NCBI RefSeq assembly: GCF_003812745.1
Contig: NZ_CP033831.1
Location: 2,914,001 to 2,978,000 of the forward strand
Direction of reading: 5' to 3'
Origin: Serratia sp. FDAARGOS_506
GTDB lineage: Bacteria > Pseudomonadota > Gammaproteobacteria > Enterobacterales > Enterobacteriaceae
DNA length: 64,000 bases
Shown piece by piece: positions 1 through 10,625 of the stretch. The position numbers and the translations under genes were made by a program. The first letter of the stretch is position 1; each line of letters begins with the position of its first letter. Below the pieces are notes generated by a model. It was not told the origin of the DNA. It made no database searches and was given only the letters and a program-made list of their open reading frames with translations.

Positions 1-419
1 ATCGCATACACGGTCTGGAGCTGGGCGCGGACGATTATCTGATTAAACCGTTTTCGTTTACCGAGTTGGTGTTGCGCTTGCGCACCTTGCTGCGCCGCGG
101 GCCGGCGCGGGAAGCCGATCATTACGCCATCGCCGATCTGCAGTTGGACGTGCTGCGCCGCCGGGCGGTGCGCCAGGATCAGGTGATCCCGCTGACCAAT
201 AAGGAGTTCATGCTGCTGCATTTGCTGGTGCGGCGCGAAGGCGAAGTGCTGTCGCGCACGCAAATCGCCTCTCAGGTGTGGGACATGAATTTTGACAGCG
301 ACACTAATGTGGTTGACGTAGCGATCAAACGCCTGCGCGCCAAAATAGACCGGCCGTTCGACGTCAAGCTGATTCATAGCGTGCGCGGTATCGGCTATGT
401 CTGCGAGCCGCGCTCATGA
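1..419 (+). CDS. OmpR-family response regulator, C-terminal part (5' truncated by window)
   Basis: The reading frame is open from base 3, before any start codon, so the gene begins outside the window. What remains is the end of the receiver domain ([10 protein letters not shown], holding the conserved Lys-Pro) and a complete winged-helix DNA-binding domain ending in RGIGYVCEP. The phosphorylated Asp is not visible. The stop overlaps the start of the next gene (ATGA), so the two are translationally coupled and form a cognate pair. The sequence resembles the CusR/CopR heavy-metal group, but the inducer cannot be read from this fragment. Confidence 0.93.
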   Translation, partial: RIHGLELGADDYLIKPFSFTELVLRLRTLLRRGPAREADHYAIADLQLDVLRRRAVRQDQVIPLTNKEFMLLHLLVRREGEVLSRTQIASQVWDMNFDSDTNVVDVAIKRLRAKIDRPFDVKLIHSVRGIGYVCEPRS

Positions 420-1834
420 GCGCCCGTGCTTCACGTCGGCCGGTGTCGTTGACGCTGCGCACCGCCACGCTGTTCGCACTGGTGGCCGCTTTGGTGGTGA
501 GCGGGACGGGCGGGTATCTGTTTAGCGCCATGCGCCAGGAAATGACGCTGCGCAGCGATCTGCAGGTGACCGGGCGGGTAGAGTATTTCCGCCATTTGCT
601 GGGGCAGCGCTTTCCTTTGGCGCGCCTGACCGCCAATAACGGTCTGTTTGAAAATATGCTGGGCAATGAACAGGACGTGCTGATTTTCCAAATTCCGGGA
701 CAAAAACCGCTCATCAACGTGAACCCGGCCGGGGTGGCATTGCCGCCGATTGTGCCGACGCCGGCGGGCCAAACGCAGGTGTTGGCCTCCGTACGCGGTG
801 GGGAAACGGCGCAGGGGGTGCCGCTGCGCGCGGCTTCGGCAATGGTACGTCTGGAGGACGGCAGCCTGTTGCAGATCTCCGCCGCACACGTGATGGTCAA
901 CGAACAGAAAATGCTGGCGCGTTACCTGTGGCGCATCGTCGCGGCGGTGGCGGTGGCTTTCCTGCTGATTGCGCTGCTGGGGTATGGGGTCATGCGCCGA
1001 GGATTGAAGCCGTTATGGCGCATGGCGGCGCAGGCATCGCAGATTGCACCCAATACGCTGTCGACACGCCTCAGCGAGCAGGGTGCGCCGAAGGAATTGC
1101 AGCAGCTGACCCGTTCGTTCAATGCGATGCTCGATCGGTTGAATGAAGGCTATCAGCGGCTGACGCAGTTTTCCGCCGATCTGGCCCATGAGATCCGCAC
1201 CCCGGTAGGAGCGTTGATGGGCCAGTGCCAGGTGGCGCTTTACCAGCCCCGCAGCGTGGAGGAGTACGAAACCCTGCTGTCGAACAATATGGATGAGCTG
1301 GAGCGCATTTCCCGCATGGTGGAAAACATCCTGTTCCTGGCGCGCGCCGGCGAGGCGCAGTCTGCGCTGAACTACAGTCGTCTGGATGTGGCGCTGGAGC
1401 TGCGGCGGGTGGCGGATTATTTCGAAGGTCTTGCGGAAGAGCGCGGCATCGCGCTGAGCTGCGAGGGTGAAGGCGGGTTGAAGGCGGACGCGATGCTGTT
1501 CCAGCGGGCGTTGAGCAACCTGGTGGCTAATGCAGTGCGTTATGCCGATGAAAACAGCCGGATCGTCCTGCGGGCTGAACGGCGCGCCGATGCCTGGTGG
1601 GTGCAGGTGATCAATCAGGGGCAGCCGATCGCACCGACACAGCTGGAAAAGTTGTTCGATCGCTTCTATCGCGCCGATCCCGCGCGCAGCGCCGGCAATC
1701 ATGCCAGCGGGTTGGGGCTGTCTATCGTGCGCGCCATCATGACGCTGCACGGCGGTGAGGTGCACGCGCAGTGTTCCGATGGCCGGGATTCTGCTTGCTT
1801 GACCTTTAGCCTGGTCTTCCCTTTATCCGTTTAA
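416..1834 (+). CDS. Heavy-metal-type sensor histidine kinase
   Basis: A 472-residue inner-membrane sensor kinase that should phosphorylate the regulator encoded just upstream. There is a first membrane segment at about residues 15-38, a periplasmic loop of about 130 residues, and a second membrane segment at about 168-192, followed by HAMP. The dimerisation motif DLAHEIRTP carries the phospho-acceptor His258. N-box (LVANAVRYA) and G-box (SGLGLSIV) motifs complete the kinase domain. The architecture and the LAHEIRTP box match the CusS/CopS/PcoS family, so copper, silver or another metal or envelope signal is a reasonable guess. The ATG overlaps the upstream stop codon. Confidence 0.92.
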   Translation: MSARASRRPVSLTLRTATLFALVAALVVSGTGGYLFSAMRQEMTLRSDLQVTGRVEYFRHLLGQRFPLARLTANNGLFENMLGNEQDVLIFQIPGQKPLINVNPAGVALPPIVPTPAGQTQVLASVRGGETAQGVPLRAASAMVRLEDGSLLQISAAHVMVNEQKMLARYLWRIVAAVAVAFLLIALLGYGVMRRGLKPLWRMAAQASQIAPNTLSTRLSEQGAPKELQQLTRSFNAMLDRLNEGYQRLTQFSADLAHEIRTPVGALMGQCQVALYQPRSVEEYETLLSNNMDELERISRMVENILFLARAGEAQSALNYSRLDVALELRRVADYFEGLAEERGIALSCEGEGGLKADAMLFQRALSNLVANAVRYADENSRIVLRAERRADAWWVQVINQGQPIAPTQLEKLFDRFYRADPARSAGNHASGLGLSIVRAIMTLHGGEVHAQCSDGRDSACLTFSLVFPLSV

Positions 1835-2355
1835 GCTGCAGCGAATGTTTTCGCCTGTTGCGGATAATGCGATAGGCGCCATTCGTAAGTTTTTCCTTTC
1901 ATTATTATTTCCCCATCGCCTTGGCTGAACCTAAATTTTAACATTTGCGTCGTGGCAAGCGCGTTAATTCATCAGGCTGATGCAGATGGCCTGCGGTCTG
2001 TGATTATGCTCAAAATTCACTTGTTATTATTTTTTTATTAAAACTTAGTCCGACGGTCTTTTTTTGAGATGTTTTTCCTTAAAATTGATAATTTGCGATA
2101 TAAAAAACTAACTTTATGGTTTTTCTCGCGTCAATATATCAATGGGTGTGGCGATTGGTTAACCTTTGGTTATGGTTTGCAAGAAAAATCCTATATAAAC
2201 GATAGTGAGGTGAAAAAGCGTATTTCGTGGCGTTAATTGAGTGGTTTTTCTTGCCTGTGTTTGGGTATTTTCGCGAATTAACCCGATTAAATATTTATTT
2301 AATATTTCATTAACATTTGACGCCAAACTATAAATGATCGCTATAGTGAAAACAT
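1835..2355. other. AT-rich intergenic region before the membrane regulator
   Basis: About 520 bases that are clearly richer in A and T than the flanking genes, with many poly-T tracts. This composition is typical of H-NS-silenced regulatory DNA near fimbrial loci (inference). I see no convincing terminator or RNA gene. A 55-codon open frame at 2069-2236 lacks a usable ribosome binding site and is not called. Confidence 0.5.
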
Positions 2356-3204
2356 GTGAATAAAATGAAATATAGATTTAATGACCATATTCTCTTTGAC
2401 GCAGACACCAGAACCCTTAGCCCAACTGATTTTTCTGACGATCCCGTATCTATATCCAGTCCTTCCAAACGGTTGCTGCTGCTGTTGATTGCCCACCATG
2501 GAGAGGCCGTAGGGCGTGAGCTGATATTCAAGAAGGTCTGGGACGATTACGGCATGGTTTCCAGCAATAATAATCTTAATCAGTGCGTCAGCAAATTGCG
2601 TCGTGTGATTAAAAATCTTGGCGTCGAGGATGAGGTCATTGTTACGGTCCCTAAAGTGGGTTTTATGTTGCGTGATGAGATTACCATCGAGTCTTATGAG
2701 GACGCGGAAGATATTCACGACGCGGAGCCTGCCGCGACTTTGCCGGGTGCTGCGCCCGAAGCGGCGGTAAATCCGCCGTCCGAAACTGCCATCAATGGGG
2801 CCACCTCTCATCTTGGTTATTCCCGCCGCGGGTGGCTGATGTTCAGCGCATTGGTGATGGGAGGGATCTTCATGGCTATTGCTGTCACGGCCTATTTCAG
2901 CGGCTCGGGGGCCCGGCAGGAGAGCTACCTGGGAAAGTCAGGCAACTGTAAGGTTTTCATGTCGCTGCCTGAGGCCTCAGCAACGGTCAACGCCAGCCTG
3001 AATCGGGACATTCTGGCTTACGCCGCTCACCAAACGGGAGATTGCAGCGGCGATGAGTTTTTGCTGGTAGTACGCAGCAATCAGGTCAGGGCTTACATTT
3101 CCGGCATTTCTCGCTTATTCCTGCTGCGATGCAAGATCTTGCGCGAACATAAAATGGAGATCTGTTCAGGTTTGGAAAGCGACAATGCCGAGTTTATTAA
3201 TTGA
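2356..3204 (+). CDS. ToxR/CadC-type membrane-bound winged-helix transcriptional regulator
   Basis: 282 residues. Residues 1-108 form an OmpR/ToxR-type winged helix (SKRLLLLLIAHHGEAV ... CVSKLRRVIKNLG ... TVPKVGFML) with no receiver domain. A Pro/Ala-rich linker follows, then one membrane segment at about residues 160-181 and a small periplasmic tail of about 100 residues with four cysteines that could pair. This is the CadC/ToxR layout, in which a periplasmic signal controls a cytoplasmic DNA-binding domain. The start is GTG at 2356; ATG at 2365 is an alternative that removes three residues. It sits just before ecpR and the ecp pilus operon in the same direction, so pilus control is the likely role, though no target site was identified. 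Confidence 0.82.
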   Translation: MNKMKYRFNDHILFDADTRTLSPTDFSDDPVSISSPSKRLLLLLIAHHGEAVGRELIFKKVWDDYGMVSSNNNLNQCVSKLRRVIKNLGVEDEVIVTVPKVGFMLRDEITIESYEDAEDIHDAEPAATLPGAAPEAAVNPPSETAINGATSHLGYSRRGWLMFSALVMGGIFMAIAVTAYFSGSGARQESYLGKSGNCKVFMSLPEASATVNASLNRDILAYAAHQTGDCSGDEFLLVVRSNQVRAYISGISRLFLLRCKILREHKMEICSGLESDNAEFIN

Positions 3205-3372
3205 CCATTGATAGCCGCCGGCCCAATGCGATTGAAAGGGCGATGGCTATGACAAAAATATTACAGCATTGAAATAGAACATTCGACTTTCATTTGGCGG
3301 TCTGCCGTGTGGCGTTTATCGAGAGGTATTTCTCTTTCTCTACCGCTTTCTACCTAATTATGGTGATTATGT

Positions 3373-3993
3373 ATGGTTAACGGTGATGCGCTGCTATTTT
3401 TCGAACCCAGCTATTTAGTGAGAAGAGGAATGGAAGCATTTCTCGTTACCCGAACAGATGACAGGTATTTTATCGATACCTTGAGGGAGCTGGAGGAGAG
3501 ATTGAAAGAGGGAAAGCCTCGCGCGCTTATTATGGAGTTATATCATCAGAGAGAATATTTGTATGATGTATTACGGTTCATTCTGACGGCAAAAAATGTC
3601 TGGCCGGAAATCCCTTTGGTGATTTTCACCGCTGTAGAACATCCCGGTATATTAGCGTTGTTGGCGACGGATGCGCGCATAGCTATAGTGGCAAAAGATG
3701 ATCCTTTGCATTGCCTGAGTGACGCCATTGCGGCTGCGGGTGAGTTCTCCGGCTATCGTTCCCCGCATATTCGCGCCCGACTGGTGCACTCTGCAGCTGC
3801 ATTATCTGACACTGAATGGCGAGTTTTGGCCATGATGGTTGCCGGCGCATCTCCACGAAGCATCGCCAACGTGACCCGGCGAAGTTACAAAACCATAAGC
3901 TCCCATAAACTGAATATTATGCGAAAACTGGGCCTCAATCAGGCCGGCTTTATGTGGCTGATTCTTACCATGAGAACCCGATACCCTTCCTGA
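3373..3993 (+). CDS. ecpR: LuxR-type regulator, EcpR/MatA-like
   Basis: 206 residues with a divergent receiver-like N-terminal half that lacks a clear acidic pocket. A C-terminal LuxR helix-turn-helix lies at about residues 143-195 (LSDTEWRVLAMMVAGASPRS ... KTISSHKLNIMRKLGL). Position and length match EcpR (MatA, 196 residues in E. coli), the activator encoded ahead of ecpABCDE. Unlike the E. coli ecpRABCDE arrangement, it is separated from ecpA by more than 400 bases, so the structural genes probably have their own promoter here. The symbol rests on synteny and family. Confidence 0.78.
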   Translation: MVNGDALLFFEPSYLVRRGMEAFLVTRTDDRYFIDTLRELEERLKEGKPRALIMELYHQREYLYDVLRFILTAKNVWPEIPLVIFTAVEHPGILALLATDARIAIVAKDDPLHCLSDAIAAAGEFSGYRSPHIRARLVHSAAALSDTEWRVLAMMVAGASPRSIANVTRRSYKTISSHKLNIMRKLGLNQAGFMWLILTMRTRYPS

Positions 3994-4419
3994 TACGTGG
4001 CGAGAAGCCACCTTTTCTCTACAGCGGCCGATCTTGATTGGCTGCTGCTCCCCTGTGTAAATCCAATCAATCTTCCCCTTAACGAACGACGCCGGCGCTG
4101 AAATTCTGCACCGATATGGGAAGGACGAACAGCGTTGCTTGGCGGTTAAATAATGACCGGCCTGATGGGGTTAAACCACAATATGATTGTGCTTTCATCA
4201 AATGCTTAACCCGACTTTTAATGTGATTAGTGGTGGTTAAAATATTAATTTCGGTATTTAAATCTAAATATTTGAACTTTAATAGTTAATGATTCTTTTT
4301 TGAACGGCTGGGGATATTCTTGTGGCGTCAAGCAGACTGGCTAAACGCAGTGATGCAAACGGCTGGCTGAGAATGGACGAAAGAAAGAAAACATATTTAA
4401 CATTGAAGGGAGTTATACC
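3994..4419 (+). promoter_or_regulatory. Probable ecpA promoter region
   Basis: A gap of about 425 bases between ecpR and ecpA, AT-rich over 4190-4310 and ending in a GAAGGGAG ribosome binding site a short distance ahead of the ecpA ATG. Its length and composition suggest a dedicated, regulated promoter for the pilus genes. I could not assign -35/-10 boxes or an EcpR site with confidence. Confidence 0.5.
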
Positions 4420-5007
4420 ATGAAGAAAATGACACTGGCTCTGGCGATCGTTTCCGCCTTTGCAGCGGTCAGCACTGCTCAAGCCGCCGACGTTACCGCT
4501 CAGGCGCTGGCAACCTGGTCTGCGACCGCCAAGAAAGACACCACCAGCAAACTGGTTGTGACGCCGATTGGCAGTCTGACCTTCAACTATGCAGAAGGCA
4601 TTAAGGGTTTCAACAGCCAGAAAGGCCTGTTTGACGTCACCGTGGAAGGTGATACCACGGCCACCGCTTTCAAACTGACCTCAAAACTGGTCTCCAATAC
4701 GCTGACTCAGCTGGATACTTCCGGTTCTACGCTGGAAGTCGGGGTGAACTATAACGGTGCGGTGGTAGGCAAAACGGCTGAAACTACCATGATCGACACC
4801 ACCGCCGGCATTTTGGGTGGCAATCTGAGCGCCTTGTCCAACGCCTACAACCAGGCCGGCCGCACCAGCGCGCAGGATCAGTTCACCTTCAGCATCATCG
4901 GCGCGACGTCAAACGGCACCACCGCCGTCACGGATTTCAGCACGCTGCCTGAAGGTATCTGGAGCGGCGACGTCAGCGTCGAATTCAACGCGACCTGGAC
5001 TTCCTAA
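4420..5007 (+). CDS. ecpA: Common pilus major subunit EcpA
   Basis: 195 residues, the same length as E. coli EcpA. There is a signal peptide ending at about residue 22 (AQAAD), and the mature protein opens with a Thr/Ala-rich strand typical of alpha-clade donor-strand pilins ([14 protein letters not shown]). No cysteines occur in the mature protein, as expected for this family. The product is the shaft subunit of the ECP/Mat pilus involved in adherence and biofilm (family knowledge). It is the first gene of ecpABCDE, and a GC hairpin directly downstream may raise its expression relative to the later genes. Confidence 0.93.
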   Translation: MKKMTLALAIVSAFAAVSTAQAADVTAQALATWSATAKKDTTSKLVVTPIGSLTFNYAEGIKGFNSQKGLFDVTVEGDTTATAFKLTSKLVSNTLTQLDTSGSTLEVGVNYNGAVVGKTAETTMIDTTAGILGGNLSALSNAYNQAGRTSAQDQFTFSIIGATSNGTTAVTDFSTLPEGIWSGDVSVEFNATWTS

Positions 5008-5029
5008 TCCCCCGAACGATCTGCATCTG

Positions 5030-5049
5030 GCAGGGGGGAGACCCCCTGC
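5030..5049 (+). terminator. Hairpin between ecpA and ecpB (likely attenuator)
   Basis: Perfect 8-base arms GCAGGGGG and CCCCCTGC flank a GAGA loop, followed by TATTT rather than a full T-tract. A partial terminator or RNase barrier after the major pilin gene would favour excess EcpA over chaperone and usher. This is inferred from structure and position. Confidence 0.6.
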
Positions 5050-5084
5050 TATTTACCGCTCATCAACGCCAGTGGAATACCGCA

Positions 5085-5753
5085 ATGACTCGCTTTTCTC
5101 TCGCCGTCACCCTGATGTTAATGCTGCTGCGGCCGGCTTTGGCACTCGATGTGGGTGAGATCAGCTCCTTCATGCCAGGCGACAGCGCGCGCCTGAGTAA
5201 GGAAATCAAAAACACCACCGACAGCGGCCGGCTGGTAAACATCAAGATCGAACGCATTTCCAGTCCCCTGGCCTCCGGGACGGTAATCCCGATGAGCAGC
5301 CGGGATGAAATGCTGCTGTCGCCCGCCAGTCTTATCTTGCCGGCCAACGCCAGCGATGTGATCCGCTTTTACTACAAGGGGCCGAATGATGCCCAGGAGC
5401 GTTACTACCGCATCGTTTGGTTTGATCAGGCGCTGAGCGAGGCGGGGCAAAATTCGGCTCGGCGTAATGCCGTGGCTACCACGTCGGCGCGCATCGGCAC
5501 CATTTTGGTGGTGGCGCCTCGGCAAGATCGCTTCGCCTATCAGTTCGCCAACGGGCGGATCAAAAACACCGGCAATGCCACGTTCAAAGTGGTGGCCTAC
5601 GGCAATTGCAGGAACAAGCAAGACGGCAGCGATTGCAAGGAAAACTATTTCGTGATGCCGGGGAAGGAGCGCGCCTTCAGCAAGGTTGACGTCAACGACA
5701 AAAAAGGGCGCGTCGCGCTGTGGCACGGCGAACAGTTTATCCCGGTGAAGTAA
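5085..5753 (+). CDS. ecpB: Common pilus periplasmic chaperone EcpB
   Basis: 222 residues, as in E. coli EcpB. There is a signal peptide to about residue 20 (RPALA), then a PapD-like immunoglobulin fold of the alpha-clade type. The MxxxxxRLSKEI-like strand with basic residues and the [10 protein letters not shown] segment resemble those in EcpE. It should hold EcpA/EcpD subunits by donor-strand complementation before usher transfer. Its stop overlaps a possible ATG of the next gene. Confidence 0.9.
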   Translation: MTRFSLAVTLMLMLLRPALALDVGEISSFMPGDSARLSKEIKNTTDSGRLVNIKIERISSPLASGTVIPMSSRDEMLLSPASLILPANASDVIRFYYKGPNDAQERYYRIVWFDQALSEAGQNSARRNAVATTSARIGTILVVAPRQDRFAYQFANGRIKNTGNATFKVVAYGNCRNKQDGSDCKENYFVMPGKERAFSKVDVNDKKGRVALWHGEQFIPVK

Positions 5754-5803
5754 TGCGCGCGTTATCCACGATGGATGCAAAACAATCACGCAAGGAGTGG
5801 CAT

Positions 5804-8323
5804 GTGAACGCTGTGCTGTTGAAAACGCTTTTGGCTGCCGGTGCACTGGCGCTGCCGACGCTGTTGCCTGACCGTATGGCGATGGCGGCCGGTTTGACGC
5901 AGATTAACGGCGTGCTGATCCCGCAAACCTTCAGCCTGGCGTTGCGCGAAGGGATGAGTATTCCGCTGTTGCTGCATTATGAAAAGGGCGATGGTGTCAA
6001 AGATGACAGCCGCATAGGCCATGCCTTTCTCTATCTGGATCAGGACAGGCTAAAGATTCGTCGGGTGACGCTGGAGGATAACGACGACGGCGCCCGGTTG
6101 ACGGCGGCGATTGCCGACCAGCTGCAGGCTTTGCAGGATGCGCCATTCGATCGGCAGCAGCATATCCGGATAGCGGACGACGCTTGGCTGGCGCTGGATT
6201 TCCGGCAGCTCAACCTGCAGCTGGTGGTGAAGGAATCCGCGTTGGGAACGGTGCTGCGCGCGCGCTCGAGCGACATCGGCGCGTCCAGCGTGGATGCCGT
6301 AAGCAGCACGCTGGATTATAACCTCGGGGTCTACGACAACCGGGCCCGCGCCAGCGAAGGCAATACCTCCAGTTATTTATCGCTCAACAGCGTCACGGCG
6401 TTGCGTGAACACCACGTCGAATTGAACGGTTCACTCTACGGTATCGGCAGCGGCGATGAAAACGCCACGCTGTACAAAGCGATGTACGAGCGCGATTTCG
6501 CCGGCCGCCGTTTCGCCGCCGGCATGCTGGACAGCTGGAATCTGCAGTCGCTGGGGCCGGTCACGACCATCAACTCGAGCAAGATTTATGGTCTGTCATA
6601 CGGCAACCGCGCCAATTCGACGGTATTCGATAATTCCCAATCGTTGACGCCGATCGTGGTGTTTTTCCCCTCGGCCGGCGAGGTGCACCTGTCGCGCGAC
6701 GGGCGGCTGCTCAGCGTTCAAAACTTCACGATGGGCAACCATGAAGTCGACACCGGCAGTCTGCCCTACGGTATTTATGACGTAGAGGTGGAGATCGTGG
6801 TCAACGGTAAAGTGGTGGATAAACGCATGCAGCGAGTGAATAAACTTTTCAGCCCCAATCGCGGCGCCAATGCGCCGCTGGCCTGGCAATTCTGGGGTGG
6901 GATGTTGCGCATGGATGACTGGCGCGGCGAACGGGAGCGCCACCGTCCGGCAAAGGACTCTTATTTGCTTGGCGCTTCGGCTACCGGCAATCTGCAAACG
7001 CTTAATTGGGCGCTGTCGGGGTACTCGTTTGACGGCAACGCCGTCGGCGAGAGCCGCGTCAGCCTGCCGGTGACCGAGTCGATTCAGATCAACCTGCAAA
7101 ATATGGCGGCTTCCGATCGCTCCTGGAGCCTGGTCAACAGCGTCAGCGCCGCGTTGCCCGGCGGCTTCAGCAGCGTGTGGATCAACCAGGAAAAAACGCA
7201 GATTGGCGAGCGTCTGTTGCAAAATGACGCCTATAACCGCGCCGTTGGCGGCAGCCTAAACCTGGGCGCGCTGTGGTCCCCGCTAGGCACCTTGAGCGCC
7301 AGCTACAACGCCGATAAAAAGAACGACAGCCATTATTACAACGCCGATTATTACCAGAACATCTTTACCGGCCGTTTCGGCACGCTTGGCGTGCGTGCGG
7401 GCGTGCAACGCTACAACAACGGCAGCAGCAACGCCAATACCGGCAAGTACATCGCGCTCGATTTTTCACTGCCGATGGGCAATTGGTTCAGCGCCGGCGT
7501 TTCCAACCAGAACGGCTACACCACCGCCAATCTGGCGGCGCGCAAGGACATCAAAGACGGGCCGATCCGCACCCTGGGCGCCAACCTGTCGCGGGCGATT
7601 TCCGGTGATACCCGTGGCGACAACCGCTTCAACGGCGGCGGCTATGCGCGCTTCGACACAAAGTATTCCACCGGCACGTTCAACGTCAGCAGCTCCGCCG
7701 ACGGCTACGTTAACAGCAGTCTGACTGCGAGCGGCAGCGTGGGCTGGCAAGGGCGTGATATTGCCATCAGCGGCCGCAACGAAGGCAACGCCGGGATTAT
7801 CTTCAATACCGGCATTGAAAATGATGGCCTGCTGACCGCGCGGGTTGACGGCCGGATGGTGAAACTGAGCGGCAAGAGGAATTACCTGCCGTTGTCGCCG
7901 TACGGTCAGTACGACGTTGAGCTGATGAACAACAAGAACTCGGCGGAGAGCTTCGACATCATTACCAAGCGCAAGAGCAAGCTCACCCTGTATCCGGGTA
8001 ACGTGGCGGTGATCTCGCCGGAGATAAAACAGATGGTGACGGTGTTCGGCCGCATCAAGGCGGAGGATGGCACGCTGCTGGCCAACGCCTATATCAAGAA
8101 CCATATCGGCCGCACCCGCACCGATGAGAAAGGCGAATTTATCATGGACGTCGACAAGAAATTCCCGGTTATCGATTTTACCCACAGCGGCAATCAGACA
8201 TGCGAAGTGGATTTGGATCTGAGCAAGGCGCAAGGCGCCGTGTGGGTCGGCGACGTGATCTGCACCGGGCTGAAAACCTATGCGGGCAATATGTCATCCG
8301 GGGAGTCTGACCATGAGAGCTAA
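5804..8323 (+). CDS. ecpC: Common pilus outer-membrane usher EcpC
   Basis: About 839 residues from the GTG at 5804, close to the 841 of E. coli EcpC. I chose this start because AAGGAG lies six bases upstream and the N-terminus is then a plain signal peptide ending MAMAAG. The frame also offers ATG at 5753 (overlapping the ecpB stop) and at 5771, which would put a charged segment before the signal peptide. Signature stretches include [27 protein letters not shown]-like usher strands, and a C-terminal carboxypeptidase-like domain ([11 protein letters not shown]). It is the pore that assembles EcpA/EcpD across the outer membrane. Confidence 0.9.
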   Translation: MNAVLLKTLLAAGALALPTLLPDRMAMAAGLTQINGVLIPQTFSLALREGMSIPLLLHYEKGDGVKDDSRIGHAFLYLDQDRLKIRRVTLEDNDDGARLTAAIADQLQALQDAPFDRQQHIRIADDAWLALDFRQLNLQLVVKESALGTVLRARSSDIGASSVDAVSSTLDYNLGVYDNRARASEGNTSSYLSLNSVTALREHHVELNGSLYGIGSGDENATLYKAMYERDFAGRRFAAGMLDSWNLQSLGPVTTINSSKIYGLSYGNRANSTVFDNSQSLTPIVVFFPSAGEVHLSRDGRLLSVQNFTMGNHEVDTGSLPYGIYDVEVEIVVNGKVVDKRMQRVNKLFSPNRGANAPLAWQFWGGMLRMDDWRGERERHRPAKDSYLLGASATGNLQTLNWALSGYSFDGNAVGESRVSLPVTESIQINLQNMAASDRSWSLVNSVSAALPGGFSSVWINQEKTQIGERLLQNDAYNRAVGGSLNLGALWSPLGTLSASYNADKKNDSHYYNADYYQNIFTGRFGTLGVRAGVQRYNNGSSNANTGKYIALDFSLPMGNWFSAGVSNQNGYTTANLAARKDIKDGPIRTLGANLSRAISGDTRGDNRFNGGGYARFDTKYSTGTFNVSSSADGYVNSSLTASGSVGWQGRDIAISGRNEGNAGIIFNTGIENDGLLTARVDGRMVKLSGKRNYLPLSPYGQYDVELMNNKNSAESFDIITKRKSKLTLYPGNVAVISPEIKQMVTVFGRIKAEDGTLLANAYIKNHIGRTRTDEKGEFIMDVDKKFPVIDFTHSGNQTCEVDLDLSKAQGAVWVGDVICTGLKTYAGNMSSGESDHES

Positions 8324-9947
8324 CGTTGCGCTATTGCTGTTGGCGCTGGTCGCCCCCGCGCTGCAGGCGGCGGTCAGCCAGACCAACTGGCCGGATGCGG
8401 CGGTAATGAAATTTGTCTTCGTGGAGAACAACGCCGACGACAACTTTTTCGTCACGCCGGCCGGCGGGCTGGATCCGCGCATGACCGGCGCCAACAAGTG
8501 GACCGGGCTGAAATACGGCGGTTCCGGCACTATCTATCAGCAAAGCCTGGGGTACGTGGATAATGGCTACAACACGGGGCTGAATGCCAACTGGCGTTAT
8601 GACATGTGGCTGGAAAACGCGCCGATAAAGAATCCGTTCCTCGGTTTGCGCTGCATCAACTGGTATGCCGGTTGCAATATGGATACCAGTTTGATTTTGC
8701 CGCAGACCACCGACGAAAAGGGATTTTACGGCGCCGTGGTCACGCCCGGCGGCGCCAAATGGATGCACGGCATGATGTCGCCGAGCTTCTATCAGTATCT
8801 GAAACAGATGGCGGCAGGCGAAGCTTTCAGCATGCAGATCAACGGTTGCCAAACGTCGGTGGCCTACGACGCCGCGGCCGGCGGCCGCTGTCGGGATCAG
8901 GCCAGCGGCAGCTGGTATAAGCGCACCGTCACGCACAGCAAGGCGGCCCACCTGCGCTTTATCAACACCAACGCCGTATCGGAGGTGTTCGTCAACAGCG
9001 ATGGGGTGCCGATCATCGGCGAGGGCAATGCCGATTGCAAGAACCAGACCATCGGCGCCCGCTCAGGCATCATGTGCAAGATGGTCAGCTACGATTTGCA
9101 GACCGACGGCAGCGTCAGCAATACCTCGATTCATATTTTCCCGGCGATTAGCCATGCAGCGCTGTCTTCAGCGGTGAACGCCGCCGATCTGCAGTTCAGT
9201 CTGAACGGCAACACCTGGAAAAATACGTCGGGCACCGGCAGCTACTATACCTTTAACGAGCTGAAGAGCAGCAATGCCGTCTATGTGTTCTTCTCCAGCA
9301 ACTTCTTCAAACAGATGGTCGCGCTGGGGATTTCCGACAGCGGCACTCGCGATCTGATCAATTTCCGTTTTCAGAACACCACCTCACCGGAGTCGGGATG
9401 GTATGAGTTCTCCACCTCAAACCAGCTGATTATCAAGCCGCGCGATTTCAGCATCAGCATTATTTCCGATGATTACGACAACAGCCCACACCGTGAAGGT
9501 TATGTCGGCCCGGCGGAGCCGCCGCTGGAGTTCAGCTACTTCGTGACCACCAGCGGTAAAACCGCTGCCGACCAGGTGAGGGTGATGGCGACCGGGCCTA
9601 CTCAGGCGATCAACGGGGTGAACTATTGCCTCTTTTCTTCTGCGGATAACAGTACCCAGGTGCCGTTCCCCGCCATCCTCGGCATTACCACCAGCACCAA
9701 TGGCCAGCAGAGCTTCGCCGCCGGTTGCGATGGTCAGTGGCACGACATGACCAACGCGCTCTGGAGCAGCACCCCGTGGAATGATATCTCCGGCGAAGTG
9801 GGGGTTCTGAACAAGACCCGCGTGACCTTTAGTATTCCGATGAATAATCCGATCTCGCTAAGAACCGTCGACGGCAACGGTTGGTATGGCGATGTCAGCG
9901 CCGCCGGTGAAATTCACGTTGAAGCCACTTGGCGCAACATCAATTGA
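8313..9947 (+). CDS. ecpD: Common pilus tip adhesin EcpD
   Basis: 544 residues from ATG 8313, close to the 547 of E. coli EcpD. This start overlaps the end of ecpC by 11 bases and gives a clean signal peptide ([14 protein letters not shown]). The mature part contains several cysteine pairs ([14 protein letters not shown] ... GGRC) and ends in a pilin-like domain. In the E. coli system this large subunit caps the EcpA shaft and can mediate binding. Translational coupling to ecpC is likely because the genes overlap. Confidence 0.9.
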   Translation: MRANVALLLLALVAPALQAAVSQTNWPDAAVMKFVFVENNADDNFFVTPAGGLDPRMTGANKWTGLKYGGSGTIYQQSLGYVDNGYNTGLNANWRYDMWLENAPIKNPFLGLRCINWYAGCNMDTSLILPQTTDEKGFYGAVVTPGGAKWMHGMMSPSFYQYLKQMAAGEAFSMQINGCQTSVAYDAAAGGRCRDQASGSWYKRTVTHSKAAHLRFINTNAVSEVFVNSDGVPIIGEGNADCKNQTIGARSGIMCKMVSYDLQTDGSVSNTSIHIFPAISHAALSSAVNAADLQFSLNGNTWKNTSGTGSYYTFNELKSSNAVYVFFSSNFFKQMVALGISDSGTRDLINFRFQNTTSPESGWYEFSTSNQLIIKPRDFSISIISDDYDNSPHREGYVGPAEPPLEFSYFVTTSGKTAADQVRVMATGPTQAINGVNYCLFSSADNSTQVPFPAILGITTSTNGQQSFAAGCDGQWHDMTNALWSSTPWNDISGEVGVLNKTRVTFSIPMNNPISLRTVDGNGWYGDVSAAGEIHVEATWRNIN

Positions 9948-9956
9948 GGACAGGGT

Positions 9957-10625
9957 GTGAAACTTGTGCTGATAGGGTTGCTGTGTTTGTCCTTCCCGTT
10001 TACCGCCGCCGCGATCAATGTCGGTACCCTGACGTTTGTCATTGAGCAGGACCGCTCATTCACCGCCAAGCGGGTGTTGAATAACAACCGCAGCGCGCGC
10101 CTGTATCAGGTGAGCATTCGTGCCATCGATCGGCCGGGAGAGCGCGAGGTGCGCAGCCGGCCGGCGGATGGCGAGCTGCTGTTCGCGCCGCGCCAGCTGA
10201 CGCTGCAGGCCGGGCAGGCAGAGTACTACAAGTTTTTCTACCGCGGGCCGCAGGATAATCGCGAGCGTTATTACCGGGTATCATTTCGCGAAGTGCCGAC
10301 CCGATTGTTCGAGCCGGGGCCGCGTCGGGGGGGCGGCGTCAATCTGGAGCCGATCGTGGTGATGGACACCATTCTGGTGGTGCGCCCGCGTCAGGTAAAC
10401 TTTGCCTATCGGCTCGATGCGCAACGCGGTACGCTCACCAACACCGGCAACACCTACTTCAAGTTCCTGATCAAACCAGGCTGCAACAGCACGGATGAAG
10501 AGGGCGTCACCGAATACCTGCGCCCTGGCGATACGCTGACCCATGCCGGTATTCGGCTGAAGGGGCAGAAATTCATTATCTATAACGACAAATTTATCAG
10601 CGTCGATCGCAGCTGCCTCGATTAA
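9957..10625 (+). CDS. ecpE: Common pilus second chaperone EcpE
   Basis: 222 residues from a GTG, with a signal peptide ending near residue 20 (FTAAA). It is a PapD-like chaperone related to EcpB, sharing the pattern YYKFFYRGPQDNRERYYRV, and likely serves the tip subunit EcpD. It is the last gene of the operon. Its TAA shares the four bases TTAA at 10622-10625 with the stop codon of the convergent kinase gene, so no terminator separates the two transcripts. Confidence 0.88.
   Translation: MKLVLIGLLCLSFPFTAAAINVGTLTFVIEQDRSFTAKRVLNNNRSARLYQVSIRAIDRPGEREVRSRPADGELLFAPRQLTLQAGQAEYYKFFYRGPQDNRERYYRVSFREVPTRLFEPGPRRGGGVNLEPIVVMDTILVVRPRQVNFAYRLDAQRGTLTNTGNTYFKFLIKPGCNSTDEEGVTEYLRPGDTLTHAGIRLKGQKFIIYNDKFISVDRSCLD

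Noticed and set aside
2069-2236. 55-codon frame in the AT-rich gap before the membrane regulator
   Set aside because: Its ATG has no spaced ribosome binding site and the peptide resembles nothing; likely chance in AT-rich DNA.
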